Shown here: positions 8,181-16,645 of the stretch, in pieces | Position numbering within the stretch: the first letter of the stretch is position 1 | Layout of the letters: each line of letters opens with the position of its first letter | From: Microbacteriaceae bacterium UBA1487 | Lineage (GTDB): Bacteria > Actinomycetota > Actinomycetes > Actinomycetales > Microbacteriaceae | DNA: 64,000 bases | Direction: 5' to 3' | Assembly (NCBI GenBank): GCA_002325245.1 | Contig: DCRR01000001.1 | Location: 3,951 to 67,950 of the forward strand | The notes under the pieces: model-generated | Told to the model about the DNA's origin: nothing | What the model saw: the letters and a program-made list of their open reading frames with translations, nothing else | Databases searched by the model: none | Program-made: the position numbers and the translations under genes

Positions 8181-8945
8181 GTGACCGCCGAACCCCCGCT
8201 GACCGAGCGCGACCGGGCCCGCGCGGCCACGCGCGCCGGAATCCGGGATGCGGCCCTGGTCATGCTCGGATATCTCCCGTTCGGGCTGGCGGCCGGAGCC
8301 GCGATGGCGCAGACCGGGGTCGACCCGCAGTGGTCGATCCTGTCGAGCCCGATCATCCTGGCCGGGGCCTCGCAGCTGATCGCGGTGCAGCTGCTCGGCT
8401 CGGGGGCCGGAATCGCGCTCGTCGTCTTCACCGTGTTCATCATCAATGCCCGACACCTGCTCTACAGCGCCTCGCTGCAGCCGCACCTCGCCGACTGGAG
8501 CCGAGGGCAACGGCTCGCCGGTGCTTTCATGCTGGCTGACCCGGTGTACGCGCTCGCCATCTCACGCTTCGAACGGCCGGGCGGGGCGGGCGCGCGCTCC
8601 GAGCGGCTCAGCTACTACTTCGGGGCCGCCATCACCGCCGTGATCGGGTGGACATCCCTCATCGCATTCGGGGTGCTGCTCGGCGGTCTCATCCCCGGCT
8701 GGGTGCCGCTCGAGCTGGCGATTCCGCTCACGTTCGTGCTGCTCGCGCTGCCGCTCATCAAAGACAGCGCAGGTCTCGTCGCGGCATCCGTCGGGGGCAT
8801 CGCCGCCCTCATCGCGGATCCTCTTCCGTTCGGCGCGGGAATCATCGTGGGCGCGGTCGCCGGACTCATCGCCGGCGGCGTCGTCCTCGCGACGAAAGCG
8901 CCGCCCGCGTCGCCCACGACGGAGGAGGTGATCGCCGATGCTTGA
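8181..8945 (+). CDS. azlC: AzlC family branched-chain amino acid exporter, large subunit
   Basis: 254 residues from a GTG at 8181. The sequence shows the AzlC pattern: an early LGYLPFGLAAGAAMAQTG helix, the ASQLIAVQLLGSGA segment and VVFTVFIINARHLLYSASL, the conserved N-A-R-H-L-Y-S motif, then further hydrophobic helices. AzlC works with the small subunit AzlD to export branched-chain or similar amino acids. The next gene overlaps by eight bases, so translation is coupled. The intergenic stretch from 8010 to 8180 shows nothing recognisable beyond general GC-rich sequence. Confidence 0.9.
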   Translation: MTAEPPLTERDRARAATRAGIRDAALVMLGYLPFGLAAGAAMAQTGVDPQWSILSSPIILAGASQLIAVQLLGSGAGIALVVFTVFIINARHLLYSASLQPHLADWSRGQRLAGAFMLADPVYALAISRFERPGGAGARSERLSYYFGAAITAVIGWTSLIAFGVLLGGLIPGWVPLELAIPLTFVLLALPLIKDSAGLVAASVGGIAALIADPLPFGAGIIVGAVAGLIAGGVVLATKAPPASPTTEEVIADA

Positions 8946-9270
8946 CGGCCTCGCGATCCTGCTCTCCGGCGTCGTGACCTATCTGACCCGAGTGCTGTTC
9001 CTCGTCACCAAGAAGGTGCGCCCACCGCGCCGTGCGCTGCGCTACCTGCCGCTCGTCGGGCCCGCCGTGCTCGGTGCGATCGCCGTGCCCGGGCTGCTCG
9101 CCCCGCGCGGTGAGATCTCGATCGTCGAAACCGCTCCGGCACTCATCGCCGCCGTTGCGGCGACGCTGCTCTGGCGGTGGAAGCGCGAGATGGCCGTCGG
9201 GCTGCTCGGCGGCCTGCTGGTGTGGTGGGCGATCGTGTTCGCCCTGGTGCAGCTCGGGCTGCGCGCCTGA
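8938..9270 (+). CDS. azlD: AzlD family branched-chain amino acid exporter, small subunit
   Basis: 110 residues with about four hydrophobic helices, starting at the ATG that overlaps the end of azlC. The N-terminal ILLSGVVTYLTRVLFL with its T-Y-x-T-R motif, and the PPRRALRYLPLVGPAVLGAIAVPGL segment, are hallmarks of AzlD. It forms a two-subunit exporter with AzlC in the cytoplasmic membrane. No regulator gene such as an Lrp homologue is next to the pair, so its control cannot be inferred. Confidence 0.9.
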   Translation: MLDGLAILLSGVVTYLTRVLFLVTKKVRPPRRALRYLPLVGPAVLGAIAVPGLLAPRGEISIVETAPALIAAVAATLLWRWKREMAVGLLGGLLVWWAIVFALVQLGLRA

Positions 9271-9301
9271 GAATCGCCGCGCAGTCCGAACCGTCGTCCG
9301 A

Positions 9302-9943
9302 CTAGGGGAGGCGGTTCGCCGCGGCCGTGTTGGCGAGCATCTGCTCGCGGGTCTGTCGGGTGCCGTAGCCCGGGCGGTCGCGCTCGAGGCGCCACGACTC
9401 GCTGAGCGGCCCGAGGTCGACGGTGTCGAAACCGAGCTCGTCGTACAGCTTCGCGGTGAAGGCGCTGGCCTCCGGGTGGTCGCTCGCCGTGCCGAGCGCA
9501 CGGCGGTCCGGCGTCCCCGCCGGGCTGCCGTCCGTCGTGATCTGGCGCCACACGATGTTGTTGAAGGCCTTCGCCACCTTCGAGGTGGGCAGGTGCGCCT
9601 GCAGCAGGCCCGAGGTGGTGGCCTCGCCGCGATCGAGCGCGTCGATGTGGCCATCGCGCTCGAAGTAGTAGTTGTTGGTGTCGAGCACGATCTTGCCGGC
9701 CAGTGGTTCGACCGGGATGTCGGCGAGGGCCTTGAGCGGTACCGTCACGACGGCGACCTCCGCGGCTTCGGCTGCCTCGACCGGGGTCGCGGCGCGGGCG
9801 TTCGGACCGAGCTCCGCGACCAGCTCGGTGAGAGTCTCGGGGCCTCGCGAGTTCGAGATCACCACCTGGTGGCCCTGTCCGATGAGGGCCCGGGCGACCT
9901 GGCTGCCGATGTTGCCTGCTCCGATGATTCCGAAAGTTGTCAT
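9302..9943 (-). CDS. F420/NADP reductase-like NAD(P)-binding protein
   Basis: 213 residues from the ATG at 9943. The N-terminal Rossmann motif TTFGIIGAGNIGSQVARAL binds a dinucleotide, followed by VVISNSRGPETL, where the residues after the second strand suggest NADP. The C-terminal part (VAKAFNNIV, DLGPLSESW) matches the family of F420-dependent NADP reductases and NADPH-dependent ferric-reductase-like enzymes. Specificity cannot be assigned. It is divergent from tetR, and its upstream region holds the two TetR palindromes, so it may belong to the same regulon. Confidence 0.8.
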   Translation of the reverse strand: MTTFGIIGAGNIGSQVARALIGQGHQVVISNSRGPETLTELVAELGPNARAATPVEAAEAAEVAVVTVPLKALADIPVEPLAGKIVLDTNNYYFERDGHIDALDRGEATTSGLLQAHLPTSKVAKAFNNIVWRQITTDGSPAGTPDRRALGTASDHPEASAFTAKLYDELGFDTVDLGPLSESWRLERDRPGYGTRQTREQMLANTAAANRLP

Positions 9944-10022
9944 GTTCGAGGTCAACGCGTGCGCCTCGGGCGTATTCCAGATGTCCGGAAAGTGACGGAT
10001 GTCTGAGCGTTCGCCGACAATC

Positions 10023-10055
10023 TGACCGCTCGGTCAGGAACTGACCGATCGGTCA
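10023..10055. promoter_or_regulatory. Two tandem TetR operators
   Basis: Two perfect 14-bp palindromes, TGACCGCTCGGTCA allowing the central CT/AG pair (10023-10036) and TGACCGATCGGTCA (10042-10055), have centres 19 bp apart, about two helical turns. They lie immediately upstream of tetR. TGACCG-N2-CGGTCA is a classic TetR-family operator form. The arrangement suggests two dimers binding on the same face to autorepress the operon. Confidence 0.85.
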
Positions 10056-10070
10056 ATTACGGTCGATGTC

Positions 10071-10625
10071 ATGGCGACCTCCGACGAGCTGCGACGCGTC
10101 GCGCTCGATCAGTTCTCGAGCGCCGGCTATCTCGCGACCTCGCTGCAGAACATCGCCGATGCGGCCGGGGTCTCCAAGGCGAGCGTGCTCTATCACTTCG
10201 AGAGCAAAGAGTCTCTGCTCGATGCCGCGCTTGCTCCGACGGTCGACGCGCTCGACGTCATCGTCGCCTCGTTGGAAGGCATCGACACGTCCACGGCGGC
10301 GCGGCGCGCGTTCCTCGCCGAGTTCGTCGACTTCCTGCTCGAGCATCGACTCGGAGTGCACATCTTCGTCAACCAGTCCGAAGCGCTGGAGGACATCGCC
10401 ATCATCGATCGCGCCAACGCGCTCGTCGAACGCGTCGCCGGACACTTCGAGCGCCAGGGCGGCTCGATGGAGGAGAAGGTGCGCTTCGGCATCGCGCTTG
10501 CCGGGGCTGCCTATCTGCTCGCGGCCGCGGGGCGCTTCAACCAGGCGTCCATGCTCGAAGCGGATGAGCTGCGCCCCGTCCTGACCCGCATCCTCGGCGA
10601 GCTCATCGCCCGACCCGCCCGCTGA
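10071..10625 (+). CDS. TetR-family transcriptional regulator of the MMPL export operon
   Basis: 184 residues. The N-terminal helix-turn-helix reads ATSLQNIADAAGVSKASVLYHFESKESLLDAAL, the standard TetR DNA-binding signature. The ligand-binding C-terminal domain is divergent, as is usual. It starts 15 bp after two tandem palindromic operators that must be its own sites, and it ends 15 bp before the MMPL transporter gene. It is therefore most likely an autorepressor that releases the exporter operon when a hydrophobic substrate binds. The inducer is unknown. Confidence 0.92.
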   Translation: MATSDELRRVALDQFSSAGYLATSLQNIADAAGVSKASVLYHFESKESLLDAALAPTVDALDVIVASLEGIDTSTAARRAFLAEFVDFLLEHRLGVHIFVNQSEALEDIAIIDRANALVERVAGHFERQGGSMEEKVRFGIALAGAAYLLAAAGRFNQASMLEADELRPVLTRILGELIARPAR

Positions 10626-10640
10626 CCGGAGTTCATCACC

Positions 10641-13601
10641 GTGGCTACCCTTCTCTTCCGTCTCGGACGCTTCGCGTACCGTCGCGCGTTCCTCGTCATC
10701 GTCGCCTGGCTGATCGCGACCGCGGCCGCGCTCGGCGGCGGTCTGCTGCTCGGCGGCACGCTGCAGGACTCGTACGAGATTCCCGGCACCGAGTCGCAGG
10801 AGGCCATCGACCTCCTGGCCGCGGTGTTCCCGCAGACGGCGGGCGCGAGCGCCCAGATCGTGATTCACGACGCCGGCGGCGCCCAGCTCGAGACGGTCGC
10901 CGCGGACGAGATCGAGTCCCTCGTCGAGGAGCTGAACGACATCGACGGTGTCGCCCAGGCGGTGTCGCCGTTCAGCGAGTTCGCGAGCGACGCGGTGAGC
11001 TCCGATGGCGACACGGTGCTCGTGCAGGTGCAGTTCGACAGCTCGATGGAGGATGTCACCTCAGCCTCGCTCACCGAGCTTCGCGCCGCGACCGAGTCGC
11101 TGCAGGCGGACGGCTTCGAGATCGCGTTCGGCGGCAACGTCTTCGAGTCCTTCAGCTTCGGCCTCACCGTCGTGGAGGTCTTCGGCGTCATCTTCGCCGC
11201 GCTCGTGCTCATCGTCACCTTCGGCTCCTTCGTCGCCGCGGGCCTGCCGCTGCTCTCGGCCTTCCTCGGGCTCGGGGTGTCGCTGGGTGCCGTGCTCGTG
11301 ACCGCGGCGTTCACGACGATCTCCACCACGACGCCGATGCTCGCGCTGATGATCGGGCTCGCGGTCGGCATCGACTACGCCCTGTTCATCCTCAACCGGC
11401 ACCGACAGCAGCTGGCGAACGGCATGGATGCGGAGGAGTCCGCCGCGACCTCCGTCGCCACCGCGGGCGGCTCGGTCGTGTTCGCCGCGATCACCGTCGT
11501 CATCGCGCTCGCCGGGCTGCTGGTCGTCGGCATCCCGTTCCTCGGCGTGATGGGCGTCGCCGCCGCCCTGTCGGTCATCACCGCGATGCTGGCGGCCCTC
11601 ACCCTGCTGCCCGCGGTGATGGGGCTTCTGAAGAACCGCCTCGCCCCGCGTCCGCGCTCGCGGGTCGCTGCACGGGCTCGCGCGGCGCTCGCGGAGTCCT
11701 CGGGCGAGGAGGTGCCGAACCACCAGCCGACGCTGGGGGAGCGCTGGGTCGCTCTCGTGGTGAAGGCGCCGATCGTCGCGATCCTGGCGGTCGTCGGCGT
11801 GCTCGGCACGCTCGCGATCCCCGCCTTCTCGCTGCAGCTCGCCCTGCCGACCGGAGGGCAGCAGCCCGAGGGCAGCGACATGCGCGTCGCCTACGACCTC
11901 ATCGCCGAGGAGTTCGGCGAGGGAAGCAACGGCCCCCTCATCGTGACCGTCGACATCACGCAGACGACCGAGATCTTCGAGCAGCTGGAAGACATCTCTG
12001 ACGAGCTCGCCGAACTCGACGGCGTCGCGTCGACGAGCGACGGCGTGCCCAACGAGACCCTCGACACGGGCATCATCCAGGTGATCCCCGAGACCGGTCC
12101 CGCCGACGCGGCGACCACCGAGCTGGTGAACGCGATTCGCGAGATCGCTCCCGAACTGGAGGAGCGCTACGACACCGAGATCTCGGTCACCGGCACCACC
12201 GCGGTGCAGATCGACATCTCGCAGCGGCTCGACTCGGCGCTGCTGCCCTTCGGCATCATCGTCGTCGGGCTCTCGATCGTGCTGCTCACGGCGGTGTTCC
12301 GCTCGATCCTGGTGCCGATCAAGGCCGCGCTCGGCTATCTGCTCTCCCTGCTCGCCGGCATGGGGGCGAGCGTCGCCGTGTTCCAGTGGGGCTGGGGCGC
12401 CGAGCTGCTGCACGCGGAGGCCGGGCCGATCCTGAGCTTCATGCCGGTGCTGCTGATGGCGATCCTGTTCGGCCTGGCGATGGACTACGAGTTGTTCCTG
12501 GTCTCGGGCATGCGCGAGTCCTACGTGCATCAGGTCGCCGGTCGGCACCTCACGCCGCGTGAGGAGAACCGCATCGCCCGCGACTCGGTGGTGCGCGGAT
12601 TCGCCGGCGCGGCGCGCGTAGTGACGGCCGCCGCGCTCATCATGTTCTTCGTCTTCGCGGCATTCGTGCCCGAGGGCAGCGACGTCATCAAGGTGATCGC
12701 GCTCGGCCTCGCGGTGGGCATCGCCGCCGACGCGTTCCTCGTGCGCATGACGCTCGTTCCGGCGGTGATGGCGCTTGCCGGCCGCTGGGCGTGGAAGATC
12801 CCGCGCTGGCTCGACCGCATCCTGCCCGACCTCGACGTCGAAGGGGCCAGCCTCGCACAGCACCGCGAGGCCGTCGACTGGGCCCACTCGCGCCTGGCGC
12901 AGGGCGAGGCCGTCGCCCTCGACGATCTGACGATCGGGTCGGAGCGCGAGGCCGTCGGCCCGTTCCGGCTCGCCGTGCCGCTCGGCGCGATCGCCCTGCT
13001 CGACACCGGGCGGGTGGATGCCGCCGAGCGTCGCCTGCTCGCGGCCACCATCGCGGGCCGCATCCCGCCGGTCTCGGGGCGCGCCCACGTGCTCGGGCAT
13101 CCGCTGCCCTCGGAGTCGTCCCGCGCCGCCCGCCGCGTCGCCCTGAGCGACCTCGACGGCCCCGCCCGCGCCGACGTCGCGGCCGAGCTCGGCCCGCTGC
13201 TCGTGGAGCGGATCCGCGTGACCGGCTCGCTCGCTCGGGCGATGCGCTCGCAGCAGACGGCCGATGCCCGCATCGCGCGTCTCAACGCGGCGCTGCGCGA
13301 ACTCGGGCGCCGTGGCGACCTCGATGCCACGACCTCGCTCGCCGAGCTGCCGCAGCTCGAGCGCGCCCTCGCCCTGGCGGCGGTCGCGCTCGCCGAGGAC
13401 GCGCCGCTGGTCATCCTCGACGCGATGGACCCCTTCGCCGAGCCCGGCGACGCGGTCGCGTTCGTGCGGGGGCTCGACCGGCTCGCGCCGGCGTCGACGA
13501 CCGTGATCGTCGGCGTGCCGGGCCTCGCGGTCGGCGCCGCCGCACCGGCCCGCGTCATCACCTCGGTTTCCCTTGCCGCGATTGAAGGAGTTGCGCGATG
13601 A
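10641..13601 (+). CDS. MMPL/RND-type transporter fused to a degenerate ABC ATPase domain
   Basis: 986 residues. Residues 1-730 are an MMPL (RND superfamily) exporter: an N-terminal helix, a large extracytoplasmic loop, six helices with the proton-relay-like GLAVGIDYALFI motif, and a repeat of the same plan with GLAMDYELFLV. Residues about 734-986 align by eye along a whole ABC nucleotide-binding domain, but with the key residues lost. Walker A is GRVDAAER (no GKS/T), followed by an intact LAG...SGRAHVLGH region. The signature position reads LAELPQ instead of LSGGQ, and Walker B LVILDAMDP lacks the catalytic Glu. Typical MMPL proteins of this type end near residue 720-740. The GTG start at 10641 has GGAG upstream. 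The stop overlaps the next gene (ATGA). Confidence 0.85.
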   Translation: MATLLFRLGRFAYRRAFLVIVAWLIATAAALGGGLLLGGTLQDSYEIPGTESQEAIDLLAAVFPQTAGASAQIVIHDAGGAQLETVAADEIESLVEELNDIDGVAQAVSPFSEFASDAVSSDGDTVLVQVQFDSSMEDVTSASLTELRAATESLQADGFEIAFGGNVFESFSFGLTVVEVFGVIFAALVLIVTFGSFVAAGLPLLSAFLGLGVSLGAVLVTAAFTTISTTTPMLALMIGLAVGIDYALFILNRHRQQLANGMDAEESAATSVATAGGSVVFAAITVVIALAGLLVVGIPFLGVMGVAAALSVITAMLAALTLLPAVMGLLKNRLAPRPRSRVAARARAALAESSGEEVPNHQPTLGERWVALVVKAPIVAILAVVGVLGTLAIPAFSLQLALPTGGQQPEGSDMRVAYDLIAEEFGEGSNGPLIVTVDITQTTEIFEQLEDISDELAELDGVASTSDGVPNETLDTGIIQVIPETGPADAATTELVNAIREIAPELEERYDTEISVTGTTAVQIDISQRLDSALLPFGIIVVGLSIVLLTAVFRSILVPIKAALGYLLSLLAGMGASVAVFQWGWGAELLHAEAGPILSFMPVLLMAILFGLAMDYELFLVSGMRESYVHQVAGRHLTPREENRIARDSVVRGFAGAARVVTAAALIMFFVFAAFVPEGSDVIKVIALGLAVGIAADAFLVRMTLVPAVMALAGRWAWKIPRWLDRILPDLDVEGASLAQHREAVDWAHSRLAQGEAVALDDLTIGSEREAVGPFRLAVPLGAIALLDTGRVDAAERRLLAATIAGRIPPVSGRAHVLGHPLPSESSRAARRVALSDLDGPARADVAAELGPLLVERIRVTGSLARAMRSQQTADARIARLNAALRELGRRGDLDATTSLAELPQLERALALAAVALAEDAPLVILDAMDPFAEPGDAVAFVRGLDRLAPASTTVIVGVPGLAVGAAAPARVITSVSLAAIEGVAR

Positions 13602-15358
13602 GCGCCCTGGTTCCCGTGTCGGCGTCTCGCCGCATCCGCTCGTGGCGCATCGCCGCCGTCGTCGCGGTCGTTCTCGTTCCGCTCGCGTTCGCGGGCCTGT
13701 TCCTGGCATCGGTCGGCGATCCGGAGGCGGGCCTCGAGCGGGTCCCCGTCGCGATCGTCAACGACGATGAGGCGATCATCCAGACCGGTGACGACGGCGA
13801 GGAGCAGTACATCCTCGCCGGGCGGCAGCTGGTGACCGAGCTGACCGGCTCTGATTCGCCCGCCGATCTCGACTGGCAGCTCACCAACGACTCCGACGCC
13901 GCCGAGATGCTCGCGTCGGGCGAGGTCTATGCGATCCTCACCGTGCCGTCGGACTTCTCCGAGGCGATCCTGTCGACCGGCGGTGACGACCCGCAGCAGG
14001 CCTCGATCGAGATTCGCACCGACGACGCCCATTCCTACGTCTCCGGCGCCGTGGCCTCCGCGCTCGGCGACGGCATGGTGCGCGCGTTCGGCAGCGAGAT
14101 CACCGAGCAGTTCATCGTCGGCGTGTTCGACGAGGTCGGCAATTCGTTGACCGAGGCAGCGGATGCGGCGCAGCAGCTCGCGGACGGTGCCGCCGACGCG
14201 GCATCCGGCGCGGTCGAGTTCGCCGACGGGGTCGGCTCGTACACGGGCGGGGTGGCGTCGCTGGCGAGCGGAGCGCGCGAGCTCGACGCGGGAGCGGAGG
14301 AGCTCGACGCTCTCGTCTCCGGCACGCAGGAGTACGCGGCCGGGGTCGCCCAGCTCTCCGAGCAGATCGCCGCGACCACGACGGCGCTGCAGTCCGATCC
14401 GACCAACCCGACGCTGCTCGGCACCCTCGCCTACCTCTCGGCACTGCTCGAGGACGCCGCCGACGGCGGCAGCGAGCTCGCCGCGGGCACGTCGAGCGCC
14501 GTCACCGGGATCCAGGGCGGCATCTCCGAGCTGGCCTCCGGGGCGACGACCCTCGCCGACAACGGAGCGCCGCTCGCGACGGGCGCCGACGAGCTGGCCG
14601 ACGGCATCGGCGAGCTGGCTGACGGCTCGGACGAATTCGCCACCGGGCTCGACGAGGGCGCCGAGGCGTTCGTGGGGGAGGATGGCTCGGCCGAGGCGCT
14701 CGCGGCGGTCGCCGCCGACCCGGTCGGCTACGAGCTCGCCACCGACAACGAGGTGGACGACGCCCTGCAGGCGATCGCCACGCCGCTCGTGCCGCTGGCG
14801 CTGTGGATCGGTGCCATCGTCAGCTTCCTGGCGCTCGCTCCGCTCACCCGCGGCATGCTCGGCTCGTCGGCTGCCTCGGGTCGCCTGCTGGCGACGGTGC
14901 TGGCGCGTGCGAGCGCCGTCACGGCGGCACAGGCGGTGCTGCTCGTGGGGCTGCTGCACGTAGTCGCCGGAGTCTCGTGGGCGCTGCTGCCCGCGACCCT
15001 CGTGTTCTCGCTGCTCGTGGCGCTGGCGTTCACCGCGTTCCACGCGGCCCTCACGATCGCATTCGGGCGCCCGGGACTCATCGGTTCGTTCATCGTGCTG
15101 GCCGTGCAGCTCGCCGCAATGGGCATCGTGCCGACCGAGGCACTCGCGCCGCCGTTCGCCGCGATCAGCCCCTACCTGCCGCTCACCTGGGCGACGACGG
15201 GGCTGCAGCAGATCATCACGAGCGGCTCGGCGTCGGTCGTTGTGGGGATGGCGGTGGCGCTGCTCGCGTTCGGTGCGCTGAGCGCGGCGTTCGCGGCGTT
15301 CGCGCTCGGCCGCACGCGTCGCGCCGTGGCGTTGGGGCTGCTGCCCGCGAACGCGTAG
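13598..15358 (+). CDS. YhgE/Pip-family ABC-2-type membrane protein
   Basis: 586 residues, overlapping the MMPL gene by four bases. There is an N-terminal membrane helix near residues 15-38, and an extracytoplasmic domain with VPVAIVNDDEA, typical of YhgE/Pip. A long region follows of repeating G-A-x-x-L-A-x-G units (about residues 185-350) that should form a coiled helical stalk. Then come five C-terminal membrane helices of ABC-2 permease type. Phage-infection protein Pip and ESX-like export partners belong here. The family often lies beside MMPL and ABC ATPase genes, so this is probably the permease half of one envelope export system with the preceding gene. Confidence 0.88.
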   Translation: MSALVPVSASRRIRSWRIAAVVAVVLVPLAFAGLFLASVGDPEAGLERVPVAIVNDDEAIIQTGDDGEEQYILAGRQLVTELTGSDSPADLDWQLTNDSDAAEMLASGEVYAILTVPSDFSEAILSTGGDDPQQASIEIRTDDAHSYVSGAVASALGDGMVRAFGSEITEQFIVGVFDEVGNSLTEAADAAQQLADGAADAASGAVEFADGVGSYTGGVASLASGARELDAGAEELDALVSGTQEYAAGVAQLSEQIAATTTALQSDPTNPTLLGTLAYLSALLEDAADGGSELAAGTSSAVTGIQGGISELASGATTLADNGAPLATGADELADGIGELADGSDEFATGLDEGAEAFVGEDGSAEALAAVAADPVGYELATDNEVDDALQAIATPLVPLALWIGAIVSFLALAPLTRGMLGSSAASGRLLATVLARASAVTAAQAVLLVGLLHVVAGVSWALLPATLVFSLLVALAFTAFHAALTIAFGRPGLIGSFIVLAVQLAAMGIVPTEALAPPFAAISPYLPLTWATTGLQQIITSGSASVVVGMAVALLAFGALSAAFAAFALGRTRRAVALGLLPANA

Positions 15359-15366
15359 GGGAGGCG

Positions 15367-15386
15367 GCGCGCCGAGATCGGCGCGC
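15367..15386. terminator. GC-rich hairpin between the YhgE and ROK genes
   Basis: GCGCGCCGA at 15367-15375 pairs perfectly with TCGGCGCGC at 15378-15386, a nine-base inverted repeat just after the YhgE stop. A short T run (CTTTTG) follows only about ten bases later. It could terminate the export operon, or be an operator for the ROK promoter that begins five bases downstream. Confidence 0.5.
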
Positions 15387-15390
15387 GGAG

Positions 15391-15419
15391 TTGACTTTTG
15401 TCGTCGCCGCACTTATTTT
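15391..15419 (+). promoter_or_regulatory. Promoter of the ROK/sulfatase operon
   Basis: TTGACT (15391-15396) and TATTTT (15414-15419) with 17 bp between them form a good sigma-A-type promoter. The expected start lies at about 15426, the first base of the GTG start codon, so the transcript is probably leaderless. Confidence 0.6.
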
Positions 15420-15425
15420 CATCCT

Positions 15426-16592
15426 GTGAGCAATGAAGCCATGGCACGTGTCGACGAGGCACGCAGCGTCCGCGGACAGGTCCTGAGCCTGCTGCGTGAC
15501 CGCGGGCCTCTGGCGCGGATCGAGATCGCGAGACTGTCTGGTCTGTCGGCCACCACCATCACCCGCGCGGTTAATCTGCTCGCCGACGAAGGTGTCGTCG
15601 AAGAGGGCGCCTCGATCTCGCTCGCCAAACTCGGCCGCCCTGCCACGGAGCTTTCGATCCACGCCGACAGCTACTTCGTCGTCGGGGTGCAGATCGGTGT
15701 CGGTTTCGTACAGCTCGGCCTGATCGACGTCCTCGGGGGCAGCCGTGGGACGGCACACTTCTCCTACGACCTGGCGGTGCCTGCCAGCGACGTCGTTTGC
15801 CAAGCTGCGGAGTCGATTCAGTCGTTGATTGCCGACGCGGGCGTCGACCGTCGCCTCGTGCTCGGCGTCGGAGTCGCGGTGCCCGGTCCCGTCGACGCGG
15901 CGGGTCGGCGCATCCTGTTTCCGATCAACCTCGACTGGCGTGACGTTGCCGTCTCTGACCTGATGGAGCCGATTCTCGGCGTTCCGGTCACCGTCGAGCA
16001 CAACGTGCGCTCCATGGCGCTCGCCGAAACCCGCTTCGGCAGCGCGCAGGGTGCTGGCAGCGTCGCATTCGTCTACCTGCGCACCGGGCTCGGCGCGGGT
16101 CTCGTCGTCGAGGGTCAGCCGTTTTCCGGCGGCGTCCACGGCGCCATCGAGCTGGGTCACCTCCAAGTGATCGACAACGGTGCGGACTGCGTGTGCGGAA
16201 GCACCGGATGCCTCGAGACGGTGGTGTCGGAGCCCGCACTTCGGGCACGGGCCGCTGAGCTCGGACTGGACGGCACCGACAACCCGATCACGGCCATCTG
16301 GGAGGCCGCCGGCACCCGCGCCGACGCGCGCGACAGCATCGCGGCGGTGATCACGCCGCTCGCCAAAGGACTGTCGGCGATCGTCAACCTGTTGAACCCC
16401 GAGGTCATCCTGCTCGGCGGCGCCCTCGCCGACGTGCCGGAGCCCTTCTTCGAGCGGGTGACTGAGGAGACGCGCAGCGCCGTCTTCCCGCTGATCCGCT
16501 CGTCTGTCCACATCGATCCGTCGAGCCTGGGGATGGATGCCGGTGTCATCGGCGCCGGCGCCGTCGCCCTCGACCGTTACTTCTACGCGTAA
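15426..16592 (+). CDS. ROK-family transcriptional regulator
   Basis: 388 residues. The N-terminal winged helix (VLSLLRDRGPLARIEIARLSGLSATTITRAVNLL) is followed by a ROK sugar-kinase-like domain. This has a phosphate-1-type loop (VLGVGVAVPGPVD), the GAIELGHL motif with the His that binds sugar and zinc, and the zinc site CVCGSTGCLE. ROK regulators respond to sugars or sugar phosphates and usually repress the adjoining catabolic genes. Here it opens an operon for an ABC importer, an oxidoreductase, a sulfatase and its activating enzyme. Whether it has kept kinase activity is unknown; fusion to a helix-turn-helix makes a repressor more likely. Confidence 0.9.
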   Translation: MSNEAMARVDEARSVRGQVLSLLRDRGPLARIEIARLSGLSATTITRAVNLLADEGVVEEGASISLAKLGRPATELSIHADSYFVVGVQIGVGFVQLGLIDVLGGSRGTAHFSYDLAVPASDVVCQAAESIQSLIADAGVDRRLVLGVGVAVPGPVDAAGRRILFPINLDWRDVAVSDLMEPILGVPVTVEHNVRSMALAETRFGSAQGAGSVAFVYLRTGLGAGLVVEGQPFSGGVHGAIELGHLQVIDNGADCVCGSTGCLETVVSEPALRARAAELGLDGTDNPITAIWEAAGTRADARDSIAAVITPLAKGLSAIVNLLNPEVILLGGALADVPEPFFERVTEETRSAVFPLIRSSVHIDPSSLGMDAGVIGAGAVALDRYFYA

Positions 16593-16609
16593 TGCGAAAG
16601 GAACGCACC

Positions 16610-16645
16610 ATGTCACCCACACAGCTCACGGGGTCGTCCGAATGA
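16610..16645 (+). CDS. Eleven-residue leader ORF upstream of the ABC permease
   Basis: ATG at 16610 encodes MSPTQLTGSSE and stops at TGA 16643-16645. It is preceded by a strong Shine-Dalgarno (AAAGGA) 8 bases upstream, while the permease ATG at 16642 has no such sequence. Its stop overlaps the permease start (ATGA), so ribosomes ending here would reinitiate on the permease. This is a translational-coupling leader rather than a protein with its own function; no homologue is recognised. Confidence 0.45.
   Translation: MSPTQLTGSSE

Noticed and set aside
11061..15412. Long minus-strand open frames across the MMPL/YhgE operon
   Set aside because: Their products are Arg/Asp/His-rich with no domains and exactly mirror the codons of the plus-strand genes.
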